DNA of 19,369 nucleotides, taken from assembly GCA_934630385.1 (NCBI GenBank), contig CAKTWE010000035.1:1-19369 (forward strand), written 5' to 3'. The translations under genes were made by a program, and so were the position numbers. Below are positions 6,935-14,922 of this stretch, in pieces. Under the pieces are notes generated by a model, which saw nothing but the letters and a program-made list of their open reading frames with translations, was not told the origin of the DNA and did not search any database. The stretch comes from an uncultured Collinsella sp. (GTDB lineage: Bacteria > Actinomycetota > Coriobacteriia > Coriobacteriales > Coriobacteriaceae). Each line of letters starts with the position of its first letter. Within the stretch, counting starts at the first letter, position 1.

Positions 6935-8109
6935 GCGGCACCCACGATCGACAACAGCGCCTGAGCAAAGTCGTCCAGGTCGCTCGGGTTCACGCGATCA
7001 TCGAACGAGATGCGAAGGGCGCCGAGAGCCTGCTCGCGGCCAATGCCCATGGCGCTGAGCACATGGCTGGGGTCCATGCTGCCGCTCGAGCAGGCAGAGC
7101 CGGCCGAAACCTCAAAGCCGGCGGCGTCGAGCTTGATGATGAGCTCTTCGGAGTCCATGCCGTCAACGTAGATCGAAACCATGCCGGGCAGGCGATTGGC
7201 CTGCGCGTAGTCGCCCATCGTGGCATGAATGCGCGGATGGGCCGTGAGCGTGGCATAGAGTTTGTCGGACAAGGTCTGCAGCGTCGCGCGCTCCTGGGCC
7301 ACGTGGGGCGCCAGCGTGCAGGCGGCAGCGGCGAAAGCCAGCTGCGTGCGCAGGTCCTGCGTACCGGCGCGACGGCCGGCTTCCTGACCACCGCCAAAGA
7401 TGCGCGGACGCAGCGGCGTGCGGCTCTTAAGGTAGAGCGCACCGGATGCCACGGGGCCGCCGATCTTATGCGCGGCAACGGTCATGGCGTCGACGCCCAG
7501 CTCGGTGACATCGAGCGGAATATGTAAGTAGCCCTGGATGGCATCGGTATGAAACAAGGCGCCGGCAGCATGTGCGGCGGCGGCCAGCTCGCGGATGGGC
7601 TGCACCACGCCGGTCTCGTTGTTGGCGACCATAATGCTCACGAGCGCGACGTCGTCGCCCAACAAGTCGCTCAGCGCGGCGGGTTCTATGTAGCCTGCAC
7701 GGCAGGGCTGTACCAGGTCGACGGTAAAGCCCGCGGCTCGCAGCAACGGTAGGTTGTCCAGGATCGAATCGTGCTCGATCGCCGACACGATCACGCGGTC
7801 GCGCTTGCGATCGCGCTGACGGGCGCCCTCGGCAAGTCCAAGGAGCGCCAGCTGGTTTGCCTCGGTGCCGCCGTTGGTCAAGATGATCTCGGACGGGCGG
7901 ACGCGTGCGCCAAAGCTGCGGGCAATCTCGCGACGTGCCACTTCCAGGCGTGCGGCGGCCTTGCGGCCGAGCGAATGTAGCGAGTTGGGGTTGACGCCGG
8001 CAAGCTCGCTGTCGTCGTACTCGCGCTGCGCAAGGAGCGCCTCGGCGCGCATGGGCGTCGAGGCGGCATAGTCAAGATTCACGGGTATGCGGTTTTGACC
8101 TGCGGTCAT
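6931..8109 (-). CDS. Cysteine desulfurase, NifS/IscS class-V aminotransferase family
   Basis: The 392-aa PLP enzyme removes sulfur from L-cysteine as a protein-bound persulfide for Fe-S clusters, thiolated tRNA or other thio-cofactors. Landmarks are the N-terminal NLDYAASTP (11-19), the glycine-rich NGGTEANQLAL, H113 in IEHDS, ANNETG (162-167), the PLP-binding K215 in VAAHKIGGP, the RAGTQD segment, and the catalytic Cys C340 in GSACSSG on a mobile loop. This sequence places it in the NifS/IscS group rather than the SufS group. No scaffold gene (iscU/nifU) or mnmA is next to it here, so its sulfur acceptor cannot be named. The gap to rpe is 6 bp, and GGAGG overlapping the end of rpe serves as ribosome site, 11 bp before the ATG. 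It overlaps the NIF3 gene by 4 bp. Confidence 0.9.
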   Translation of the reverse strand: MTAGQNRIPVNLDYAASTPMRAEALLAQREYDDSELAGVNPNSLHSLGRKAAARLEVARREIARSFGARVRPSEIILTNGGTEANQLALLGLAEGARQRDRKRDRVIVSAIEHDSILDNLPLLRAAGFTVDLVQPCRAGYIEPAALSDLLGDDVALVSIMVANNETGVVQPIRELAAAAHAAGALFHTDAIQGYLHIPLDVTELGVDAMTVAAHKIGGPVASGALYLKSRTPLRPRIFGGGQEAGRRAGTQDLRTQLAFAAAACTLAPHVAQERATLQTLSDKLYATLTAHPRIHATMGDYAQANRLPGMVSIYVDGMDSEELIIKLDAAGFEVSAGSACSSGSMDPSHVLSAMGIGREQALGALRISFDDRVNPSDLDDFAQALLSIVGAA

Positions 8110-8115
8110 AAGGGT

Positions 8116-8787
8116 TTATGCCTCCTGTGCGGCCTCATTGCCCAGCTTCTGCAGCAGCGCAACCTCGGCGGCGGGATCTTCGGACTTAAATACGGCGGAA
8201 CCGGCTACGAGCACGTTGGCGCCAGCCTTAACGACCTCGGCGATGTTCTTGGAAGAGATGCCGCCGTCGACCTCGATAAGGGGCGAAACGCCGTGACGTT
8301 CGCACATGGCCTTGAGCTCGTGCAGTTTGGCAATGGTACCGGGAATAAAGCTCTGGCCGCCAAAGCCGGGGTTCACACTCATGAGCAGCACCATATCGAC
8401 GACGTCGATGATGCTCTCGAGTACGCAGACGGGGGTGGCGGGGTTGAGCACCACGCCGGCCTTGACGCCGCGCTGCTGCAGATGGGTGAGCGTGCGGTGC
8501 AGGTGCGTGGAGGCCTCGTAGTGCACGGTGATCATATCGGCACCGGCTTCGGCGTACCAATCAACCGTCTCGTCGGGGTTCGACACCATCAGGTGCGCAT
8601 CGACTGGCACGTCGGTGGAGCGCTTAACGGCCTTGAGGATATCGACGCCAAAGGTGAGGTTGCCGGTAAAGTGACCGTCCATGACGTCAAAGTGCACGTA
8701 GTCGGCGCCGGCGATCTTGTCGAGCTCGCCCTTGAGGTTGGCCATGTCGGCCGAAAGGACAGACGGAGCAATTTTGATGGAACCCAT
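8116..8787 (-). CDS. rpe: Ribulose-phosphate 3-epimerase
   Basis: The 223-aa (beta/alpha)8-barrel enzyme interconverts D-ribulose 5-phosphate and D-xylulose 5-phosphate in the pentose phosphate pathway. Recognised motifs are APSVLSADMANL at the N-terminus, VHFDVMDG (31-38) with H32 and the catalytic acid D34, DAHLMV (63-68) with the metal ligand H65, MSVNPGFGGQSF (136-147), and EVDGGI (172-177) with the second catalytic Asp D174. VAGSAVF near 195-200 forms the phosphate pocket. The length is normal and all catalytic residues are present. It sits between gpsA (18 bp upstream) and the cysteine desulfurase (6 bp downstream) with AGAAAGG as ribosome site. Its presence in this cluster probably reflects shared growth-rate-linked expression rather than a shared pathway. 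Confidence 0.96.
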   Translation of the reverse strand: MGSIKIAPSVLSADMANLKGELDKIAGADYVHFDVMDGHFTGNLTFGVDILKAVKRSTDVPVDAHLMVSNPDETVDWYAEAGADMITVHYEASTHLHRTLTHLQQRGVKAGVVLNPATPVCVLESIIDVVDMVLLMSVNPGFGGQSFIPGTIAKLHELKAMCERHGVSPLIEVDGGISSKNIAEVVKAGANVLVAGSAVFKSEDPAAEVALLQKLGNEAAQEA

Positions 8788-8805
8788 GGTAGAAGCCTTT
8801 CTGCG

Positions 8806-9813
8806 CTAGTCGGTGAGTCCGTAGAACTCTTGAGAGGGGACGCGGTCGGTAAGGATCTCGAGCGCCCTATCCAAAGTAACACCGTTGTAGAGCGTTTGCT
8901 CCACGGCAAAGGTGAGCGGAATGTCTACGCCCAGTGAACGGGCGAGCTCGCTCACGCTGCGGGCGGCAACGGCGCCCTCCACGACCATATGCGTGCGCGT
9001 CTGGTACTCGTCGAGCGAAACGCCGTGGGCAAACTCGTAGCCAAAGGTGCGGTTGCGCGAATGCTCCGAAGTACAGGTAGCGATAAGGTCGCCCATGCCG
9101 GCAAGACCCATGCAGGTCATGGCCTGGCCGCCGCGGGCGTGCACCAGGCGGCTGATCTCGGCCAGGCCGCGCGTCATGATGAGGGCAAGCGTGTTGTCGC
9201 CCGCGCCCGAGCCGGCGGAAATGCCGCACACGATGGCGATAACGTTCTTCATGGCGCCGCATACCTCGACGCCGGTCATATCCTGCGACAGGTAGATGCG
9301 GAAGGCCGTGGACAGCAGCAGCTCCTTAAAGGTCTCCCCTACCTGCGGATCCTCGCTGGCGATGACGGCGGCAGAGAGCCCGCCGCGGCAAATCTCCTCG
9401 GCATGGTTGGGGCCCGAGAGGGCCGCCACACGCCGCTCGTTGCCGATCTCGCTGGCAATGACCTCGCTCATGAGCAGGCCGGACTCGGGCTCGATGCCCT
9501 TGGTGAGGCAGAGGACCGGCGTCTCGTCCGCGATGAACGGCGCCGCCTGGTGGCAAACGTCGCGCAAGTGCGTGGAGGGTACGGCAAAGATGATCGCATC
9601 GGCACCGTCGAGCGCCTGGGGGATCTCGGTCGTTGCCATCACGTTGTCCGGCAGCTCGTAGTCCACCAGATACCGGGGATTGCGGTGCTCGCCATTGATG
9701 CCGGCGGCCGTCTGCTCGCTATGGGCCCACATGGTCACGCGCTCGGCTCGCGCGGCGGCAAGGCCGGCGACAGCGGTTCCCCAGGAGCCAGAGCCAATCA
9801 GCGCAACATTCAT
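8806..9813 (-). CDS. gpsA: Glycerol-3-phosphate dehydrogenase [NAD(P)+]
   Basis: The 335-aa cytosolic enzyme reduces dihydroxyacetone phosphate to sn-glycerol 3-phosphate, the backbone for phospholipids. The Rossmann domain starts with ALIGSGSWGTAVA (GxGxxG at 7-12). K105 in LTKGIE, SGPNHAEE (133-140), the catalytic K189 in CGAMKNVIAI, GAGDNT (203-208), TRGLAEI, GMGDL and SRNRTFG are all as expected for GpsA. Length is typical. The stop is followed after 18 bp by rpe. Upstream it is separated by 9 bp from plsY, the enzyme that uses its product, so adjacent genes make and consume glycerol 3-phosphate. GGAGAG precedes the ATG. Regulation by its own promoter is not evident; it appears to be read from upstream. 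Confidence 0.96.
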   Translation of the reverse strand: MNVALIGSGSWGTAVAGLAAARAERVTMWAHSEQTAAGINGEHRNPRYLVDYELPDNVMATTEIPQALDGADAIIFAVPSTHLRDVCHQAAPFIADETPVLCLTKGIEPESGLLMSEVIASEIGNERRVAALSGPNHAEEICRGGLSAAVIASEDPQVGETFKELLLSTAFRIYLSQDMTGVEVCGAMKNVIAIVCGISAGSGAGDNTLALIMTRGLAEISRLVHARGGQAMTCMGLAGMGDLIATCTSEHSRNRTFGYEFAHGVSLDEYQTRTHMVVEGAVAARSVSELARSLGVDIPLTFAVEQTLYNGVTLDRALEILTDRVPSQEFYGLTD

Positions 9814-9822
9814 GACTCTCTC

Positions 9823-10506
9823 CTACTTATCGTCGGGCTCGGTGACGCGCTTGGTAAACGAGAGCTTGGACTCCTTACCGGTCATGAGCTTTTTGATGTT
9901 CGCGCGATGGGCCCACACTACGGTGATGCCGATCATCGCCATGCAAAACTTAAGGCCCAGGCTGCTGTACGGAAAGACCGCGCAGGCGGCGATGGGAAGA
10001 CCGATGGCCGCGGCAAGCGAGCCCACCGACACAAACTTGGTGATGGCGACGGCCACGATAAACATGCCCAGCAGCGACAGGCCAATGGGCCAGTACCAGG
10101 CGAGGATGACGCCCAGACCAACCGCGATGCCCTTGCCGCCGTGGAAGTTAAGGTAGGGCGAGAAGATGTGGCCCCATACCGCTGCCAGGCAGATGACGCC
10201 GAGCATCCAGTCGCCGGCAGCACCGGGAGCCATAATGCTCGGCGGAAAGCCATAGCCCACGCTCGCGATGAGCGGACGGGCGATAAGGACACAGATGGCG
10301 CCCTTAAGGCAGTCGAGCAGCAGCGTGAGCGCGGCCACCTTGGGGCCGGCTACGCGCAGCGCGTTGGTGGTGCCGATGTTGCCGGAGCCCGCCTTGCGAA
10401 TGTCGGTGTGGTTGAACACGCGACCCAGGATCAGGCCAAACGGAATCGCTCCGATAAAGAACGAGACCACGGCGCAGATGGCGGTCAGCAGAATCGGATT
10501 ATGCAT
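9823..10506 (-). CDS. plsY: Acyl-phosphate:glycerol-3-phosphate acyltransferase (membrane)
   Basis: The 227-aa polytopic membrane enzyme transfers an acyl group from acyl-phosphate to sn-glycerol 3-phosphate, giving lysophosphatidic acid. The family's sequence blocks are visible: SGNIGTTN (41-48), the DCLKG helix end (65-69), WGHIFSPYLNFHGGKG (111-126) and HRANIKKLMTGKE (200-212). Hydrophobic segments at about 5-28, 55-78, 100-115, 128-157 and 163-198 fit several membrane helices. It acts between GpsA and PlsC, both encoded in this window; plsX, which makes the acyl-phosphate, is not here. The ATG lies within the last codons of der (8-bp overlap), with GAAGGAG as ribosome site inside der, which suggests translational coupling. 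Confidence 0.95.
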   Translation of the reverse strand: MHNPILLTAICAVVSFFIGAIPFGLILGRVFNHTDIRKAGSGNIGTTNALRVAGPKVAALTLLLDCLKGAICVLIARPLIASVGYGFPPSIMAPGAAGDWMLGVICLAAVWGHIFSPYLNFHGGKGIAVGLGVILAWYWPIGLSLLGMFIVAVAITKFVSVGSLAAAIGLPIAACAVFPYSSLGLKFCMAMIGITVVWAHRANIKKLMTGKESKLSFTKRVTEPDDK

Positions 10507-11833
10507 CCTTTTGCTCCTTCTTCCTAAAGAAGAGTCGAATGGGCGTGCCGGCGAAGTCGAATGTCGAGCGCATACGGTTCTCCACGTAGCGCTGGTAGGT
10601 GTCGTTGACCAGGTCGCTGTGGTTGACGAAGAACGTAAACGTCGGCGGGTTGATGCCCGTCTGAGTCACGTAGTGCATGCGCAGGCGGCGCTTGCCGTCC
10701 ACCACGGTGTGGCCGAACTCGCGCAGGTCGGTGAGGAAGGTGTTGAGGCGCGAGGTGGTGATCTTTTGCGAGCGCGTCTTCTCAGCGGCGTCGACCATCG
10801 CCCAGATCTTCTCGACGCTGCGGCCGGTGAGGGCAGAGATGCGCAGGTACTGGGCCCAGGGAGCCATGACGCCCAGACGGCGGTCGACGGTCTCCATGCA
10901 GGCCTCGCGCTTGCGGTCGTCGTCGAGCAGGTCCCACTTGTTGAGCAGCACCACGATGGCGCAGCCGCGCTCGATGGCCAATCCCATGACCTTCTGGTCC
11001 TGCTCGGTAACGCCCACGGAGGCGTCGACGACGAGCAGTGCCACGTCGGCGCGATCGATGGCGCGCAGGCCGCGAACCATGGAGTAGTACTCGATGTTCT
11101 CGTACACGGTGCTCTTCTTGCGAATACCCGCGGTGTCGACCATGCGGTAGTGCTTGCCGTTGCGCTCCACGACCGTGTCGATGGCGTCGCGCGTGGTGCC
11201 GGCAATGTTGGACACGATGGATCGGTCGGCGCCCAGGATGCGGTTGAACAGCGAGGACTTACCGGCGTTGGGGCGGCCGATGATGGCGACGTTCAGCGCG
11301 TCGGGGAACTCATCAGCGACCTCGTCCTCCTCCTCGGGCAACAGGGCCACGATATCGTCGAGCAGGTCGCCCGTGCCATGACCATGCAGGGCCGAGAGCG
11401 GCGTGGGCTCTCCGATGCCGAGCGAATAGAACTCCCAGATGCTGTCGTTCTCGCGATCGGGGTTGTCGAGCTTGTTCACCAGCAGAAAGACCGGCTTGTC
11501 GCAGCGCTTGAGCATGCGGGCGACCGACTCGTCCTCCTCGGTGACGCCGGTGCGGCCATCGACCACAAACAGGATGACGGCGGCTTCCTCGGCGGCGGCG
11601 AGCGCCTGGTCGCGGATGGACGTGGCAAAGACGTCGTCGCTCTTGAGCGGCTCGATACCGCCCGTGTCGACGATGGTGAACTCGCGGCCGTTCCAATCGG
11701 CCGTGTGATACGAGCGGTCGCGCGTGACGCCGCGAGACTCGTGGACGATGGCGTCCGAGGTCTGGGCCAGGCGGTTAACGAGCGTGGACTTGCCCACGTT
11801 GGGGCGTCCGACGACGGCGACGATAGGTTTCAT
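10499..11833 (-). CDS. der: Ribosome-assembly GTPase Der (EngA)
   Basis: The 444-aa protein has two tandem GTPase domains and a C-terminal KH-like domain, the arrangement of Der, which acts in maturation of the 50S subunit. Domain 1 has G1 GRPNVGKS (9-16), G3 DTGG (56-59) and G4 NKLD (120-123). An acidic linker EEEDEVADE (167-175) follows. Domain 2 has GRPNAGKS (186-193), DTAG (233-236) and NKWD (298-301). The tail ends in a lysine-rich KKKEQKDA-like stretch. I place the start at 11833 because KPIVAVVGRP is the normal N-terminus and AAAGGAGAG lies just ahead; the 57 codons upstream in the same frame are only a shadow of the preceding gene. The DUF512 gene ends 10 bp before it and plsY begins within its last codons. 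Confidence 0.96.
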   Translation of the reverse strand: MKPIVAVVGRPNVGKSTLVNRLAQTSDAIVHESRGVTRDRSYHTADWNGREFTIVDTGGIEPLKSDDVFATSIRDQALAAAEEAAVILFVVDGRTGVTEEDESVARMLKRCDKPVFLLVNKLDNPDRENDSIWEFYSLGIGEPTPLSALHGHGTGDLLDDIVALLPEEEDEVADEFPDALNVAIIGRPNAGKSSLFNRILGADRSIVSNIAGTTRDAIDTVVERNGKHYRMVDTAGIRKKSTVYENIEYYSMVRGLRAIDRADVALLVVDASVGVTEQDQKVMGLAIERGCAIVVLLNKWDLLDDDRKREACMETVDRRLGVMAPWAQYLRISALTGRSVEKIWAMVDAAEKTRSQKITTSRLNTFLTDLREFGHTVVDGKRRLRMHYVTQTGINPPTFTFFVNHSDLVNDTYQRYVENRMRSTFDFAGTPIRLFFRKKEQKDA

Positions 11834-11836
11834 CTG

Positions 11837-11845
11837 CTCTCCTTT
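11837..11845 (-). promoter_or_regulatory. Ribosome binding site that fixes the der start
   Basis: AAAGGAGAG (11845-11837) overlaps the TAA of the DUF512 gene and precedes ATG 11833 by 3-5 nt. It decides against the much longer in-frame start at 12004. Confidence 0.75.
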
Positions 11846-13286
11846 AATGGGTAGGGTCAGCGGAATTAGTAGAGTCGGCAGGCACAATGCCAAGGATGTG
11901 CTCCAGGGTATCGAGCAGCTCATGCGGCATGGTCGACACCACATGAACCTCGGCGCCGCGACTGGTAAGGCTTGCGAGTAAATCGTCACGATGATACTCG
12001 TCAAGCGTCATGCCGTCAGCGTTGAACATGAGCTTAGGCACAAAGAGCATAACCCCCGACAGGTCTTGTGGCAGCTGCTCCAGAATGTCACACGCGACGA
12101 TGAGGCCGGTCACGTCCACGTTGCCGCCAAAGTAGCGGTTCTTGATGGCTGTGACGGTGCCGGCGAGACCATACGGCGACTCCACAAAGCGCGCCACGGT
12201 GTCGCGCGCGCTGGCGCCCGAGAGGCACAGCAGACGCTGGCCACGGGCGGCGATGCCAGCGCGGACGCGGGCCAGACGCTCGGCGTCGGCGGCAAGCACG
12301 TCGTCGGTTTCGTCCAGATACGAGCGGATCATGCCGATGCCGTCGTAGTACTGCGGGTAGCCGTCGTAAAAGTCCGCCTCGGGAGGATCGATGCCGGCGT
12401 CCAGATAAAACTCATCGCTCATCTGGAAGGTGTGGCGGCCAAAGCGCTCGTAGGCACGATCCTGGAAGGGACGGATCATGGCAATGGTCTCGCGCGCGAG
12501 CTCAGGTTTGTCGCTATATGACCAGGTAAAGCGATTCTGGTGCTTGGTAAAGCCCAGCGGCACGATGCCCAGGCTCGTGATCTGCTCGTGCTCCTCGCAA
12601 AAGCGCAGGGTCTTTTGCAGCTCCTCGCCGTCGTTCATGCCGGGGCACAGCACGATCTGCGCGTGAATCTCGATGTCGGCTGCCATGATGGCCTCGAGCA
12701 CGTCCATACCGCGCTGGGCGTTGCGCCCCATCATGTGGCGGCGGACGTCGGGGCTCACGGCGTGGACCGACACGTTCATGGGGCTCATGTTGCGTTGGAT
12801 GACGTTTTGAACATCTTCGTCGGTGAGATTCGTGAGCGTGACAAAGTTGCCCTGCAAAAAGCTCAGGCGGTAGTCGTCATCGCGAATATAGAGCGTTGAG
12901 CGGCCGCCCTTGGGCAGCATGGTCATAAAGCAGAACACGCAGGCGTTCACACAGGTGCGCATGCCATCGAAGATGGGACCGTCGAACTCCAGACCCCAGT
13001 CCTCGCCGGGAAAGCGATCGAGCTCGACGGGGGTGACGGTGCCGTCGCGTGGGTCGAAAACCTCGAGGTCGACGGTGTCGTCGTCGGCCTCCCAGAGCCA
13101 CACGATCATGTCGGTGAGTGCCTCACCGTTGACCGTAAGCACGCGCATTCCCGGCTTGATACCCACATCCCACGCAGGCGATTCGGGACGTACGCTCTTT
13201 ACGAGCGCGCCCTCACCCGGCTCGGGGTCGCGGCTGCGCCCGTAATCGGCCACCTCGGCGGCGTATGCGGGTACGGTCTGGTCCAT
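11844..13286 (-). CDS. DUF512 Fe-S protein with N-terminal PDZ-like domain and radical-SAM-like core
   Basis: The 480-aa protein belongs to the DUF512 family found in Gram-positive bacteria and cyanobacteria, often next to der. A PDZ-like domain spans about 27-95 (SPAWDVGIKPGMRVLTVNG). It is followed by C112-x3-C116-x2-C119 in TCVNACVFCFMTMLPKGGR, a radical-SAM-type cluster motif. Downstream come LYIRDDDYRLSFLQGNFVTL, VSVHAVSPDVRR, QIVLCPGMNDG and SDEFYLDAGIDPPEADFYDG, all family hallmarks. The C-terminal DUF512 part includes YFGGNVDVTGLIVACDIL. The substrate and reaction are not known to me. The start at 13286 is the first ATG after the ispH stop; the AAGGAG ahead of it is about 14 bp away, farther than usual, so a nearby alternative start cannot be excluded. 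The 35 in-frame codons farther upstream overlap ispH and look like shadow. Confidence 0.88.
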   Translation of the reverse strand: MDQTVPAYAAEVADYGRSRDPEPGEGALVKSVRPESPAWDVGIKPGMRVLTVNGEALTDMIVWLWEADDDTVDLEVFDPRDGTVTPVELDRFPGEDWGLEFDGPIFDGMRTCVNACVFCFMTMLPKGGRSTLYIRDDDYRLSFLQGNFVTLTNLTDEDVQNVIQRNMSPMNVSVHAVSPDVRRHMMGRNAQRGMDVLEAIMAADIEIHAQIVLCPGMNDGEELQKTLRFCEEHEQITSLGIVPLGFTKHQNRFTWSYSDKPELARETIAMIRPFQDRAYERFGRHTFQMSDEFYLDAGIDPPEADFYDGYPQYYDGIGMIRSYLDETDDVLAADAERLARVRAGIAARGQRLLCLSGASARDTVARFVESPYGLAGTVTAIKNRYFGGNVDVTGLIVACDILEQLPQDLSGVMLFVPKLMFNADGMTLDEYHRDDLLASLTSRGAEVHVVSTMPHELLDTLEHILGIVPADSTNSADPTH

Positions 13287-13288
13287 GA

Positions 13289-14188
13289 TTAGCGGCAAAG
13301 CTCCTTGATGCGCGCGACGGCGCGTTTGATGTGTTCTTGCGGGGTGGAAGCGCCGGCGGTGATACCGATTTGGCGCGCGCTGGCAAACCATGCGGCCTCG
13401 AGCTCGCTTGCCTCCTCGATATGATGCGTGCGGTCGCAGGCGTCCGTGCAGATCTGCGCCAAACGGCGGGTGTTGCCGGAGTTTTTGCCGCCCACGACGA
13501 CCATACAGTCGCAGCGGTTGGCAAGTGCAGCGGCGGCCTGCTGGCGCTCGCTCGTAGCAGCGCAGATGGTGTTGATCACGCGCAGTTCCTGCACACGCGG
13601 GGTGATGGCAGCCACGACTTCGGCCAAGTTCTGTGCGGTCTGGGTGGTCTGCACAACCAGACCCACCTTACCCTTGAGCGGCAGCGCGTCCGCATCGGCG
13701 GCACAGCTTACGACCTGAGCATCATCGCCGGCGTGGCCCAGGATGCCCTCGACTTCGGGATGGCCCGGCTCGCCCACGACTACCACGTGGTAGCCCTCGC
13801 GTACCAGGCGCTCCGCCGCCACGTGGACCTTTTTCACGTAGGGGCAGGTGGCGTCGACCACGGTAAGACCGCGATCGTGAGCCGCATCGATCACCTGCGG
13901 CACCACGCCGTGGGCGCGGATGATTACGGTGCCCGATGCCGCATCATCCAGGGTCTCGGCTAAGCCAATGCCAGCCTCGGCGAGCTCACACACCACGATG
14001 GGGTTGTGGATGAGTGGCCCCAGGGTGTGGACCTGAGCTCTCTCCCCTGCCTGCGGCGCGGCGGCCAGCGCCATGTCGAGCGCGCGCTGCACACCGTAGC
14101 AGGTGCCGGCGTGGGCTGCAATCTCGATGGTGGGCGCGCCGTCCTGGTCGGACGCAGTCGCGGTGGTTTTCGTCACGTTCTCGCTCAT
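13289..14188 (-). CDS. ispH: 4-hydroxy-3-methylbut-2-enyl diphosphate reductase
   Basis: The 299-aa Fe-S enzyme performs the last step of the methylerythritol-phosphate pathway, reducing HMBPP to IPP and DMAPP. The three cluster-ligating cysteines are C30 (HAGTCYGVQRA), C115 (DATCPYVKK) and C209 (NTICAAT). Substrate-binding residues include H61 in LGPLIHNP, H93 in RAHGV, the catalytic Glu E145 in GHPEVEG, S237/N239 in KNSGNT, and AGASTP near the C-terminus. Length is standard, with a 19-residue variable N-terminal lead. The chosen ATG lies 2 bp after the plsC stop; an in-frame ATG 30 bp upstream lies inside plsC and gives an unlikely N-terminus. The ribosome site (CAGGTT) is weak, so translation may depend on readthrough coupling from plsC. 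The cmk-plsC-ispH order is shared by many bacteria using this pathway. Confidence 0.96.
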   Translation of the reverse strand: MSENVTKTTATASDQDGAPTIEIAAHAGTCYGVQRALDMALAAAPQAGERAQVHTLGPLIHNPIVVCELAEAGIGLAETLDDAASGTVIIRAHGVVPQVIDAAHDRGLTVVDATCPYVKKVHVAAERLVREGYHVVVVGEPGHPEVEGILGHAGDDAQVVSCAADADALPLKGKVGLVVQTTQTAQNLAEVVAAITPRVQELRVINTICAATSERQQAAAALANRCDCMVVVGGKNSGNTRRLAQICTDACDRTHHIEEASELEAAWFASARQIGITAGASTPQEHIKRAVARIKELCR

Positions 14189-14190
14189 GG

Positions 14191-14919
14191 TTAGAACCTG
14201 CCCGGATGCTCGGCGCATAGCTCATCGCGCATGGCGTAGACGCGGTTCATGGCCTCGGACTCAAACCAGGCCAGACGCTCCGTGCGCTTAAGCCCGGCCG
14301 GCGCGTCGGAAAGCGAGACGGCCTTGCCGGCGCGAATCCAGCACTTCTTGGGACGCATGATCTTTTTGCCCGCAGGCGTGATGTCGGACCAGCCGCAGAT
14401 GGCGAGCGGGTTCACGGGTGCCTTGCCCATCTGGGCGATGAGCGCAAAGCCGCCGTGGACCTCGGGTTTGATCTCGCGCGAGCGGATGCGCGTGCCCTCG
14501 GGGAAGATCAAGACGTCCTCGCCGCGCTGCAGCGCATGCTGGGCGGCGCGCAGGCACTTCATGTCGGCGGTACCGCGCTCGACGGGAATGCCACCTACGC
14601 GGCTAAAGGCCCAGCGTACGATCTTGCTCTTGGCAAACTCGGACTTAAAAATGGGGCGAATGCGGCGGCCTCCAAAGAACAGCGCCGTCTCTACAGCCAG
14701 GAGCTCGGCCATCGAGGTGTGGTTGCAGATAACCACGCTGCCGCGGCCTTCCTGGCGCTCAAACAGCAGATCGGCGTCCTCCACCTTCCAGCGCCACATG
14801 AGCTTGGAGAAGGCCCAAAGGATTGCCATGACCACGGCGACGGTGCCGCGGATAAGCGCGGGGAACTCGGCATAAGGGGCGTTGTAGTAATCCTCGGGCG
14901 TCTGTTTGAACAGGCGCAT
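14191..14919 (-). CDS. plsC: 1-acyl-sn-glycerol-3-phosphate acyltransferase (PlsC family)
   Basis: The 242-aa protein adds the second acyl chain to lysophosphatidic acid, giving phosphatidic acid. A hydrophobic helix at about 20-42 would anchor it in the membrane. Acyltransferase motif I reads N66-HTSMAE, i.e. H67-x4-E72, where the family consensus is Hx4D. Motif II is near GGIPVERGTA (109-118), motif III is FPEGTRIRS (139-147), and a motif IV-like region is VNPLAICGW. The Glu-for-Asp change is conservative and may be a lineage trait, but it touches the catalytic dyad. AAAGGAGG, embedded in the last codons of cmk, precedes the ATG by 7 bp, a near-perfect Shine-Dalgarno. It works downstream of PlsY and GpsA, encoded 4-5 kb further along the same strand. 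Confidence 0.9.
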   Translation of the reverse strand: MRLFKQTPEDYYNAPYAEFPALIRGTVAVVMAILWAFSKLMWRWKVEDADLLFERQEGRGSVVICNHTSMAELLAVETALFFGGRRIRPIFKSEFAKSKIVRWAFSRVGGIPVERGTADMKCLRAAQHALQRGEDVLIFPEGTRIRSREIKPEVHGGFALIAQMGKAPVNPLAICGWSDITPAGKKIMRPKKCWIRAGKAVSLSDAPAGLKRTERLAWFESEAMNRVYAMRDELCAEHPGRF

Positions 14920-14922
14920 GGG

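Noticed and set aside
8989..10527. Long plus-strand reading frame (512 codons)
   Set aside because: It lies opposite gpsA and plsY, both with complete family motifs. Its His/Gly/Ala/Arg-rich composition is typical of antisense frames in GC-rich DNA, and no ribosome site or motif supports it.
10268..11854. Long plus-strand reading frame (528 codons)
   Set aside because: It is antisense to der, which has both GTPase domains intact. The composition is low-complexity Val/Asp/His/Gly-rich, and no domain is recognised.
11834..12004. 57-codon N-terminal extension of Der
   Set aside because: The extension has no family similarity, overlaps the DUF512 gene, and a strong ribosome site sits directly before the internal ATG at 11833.
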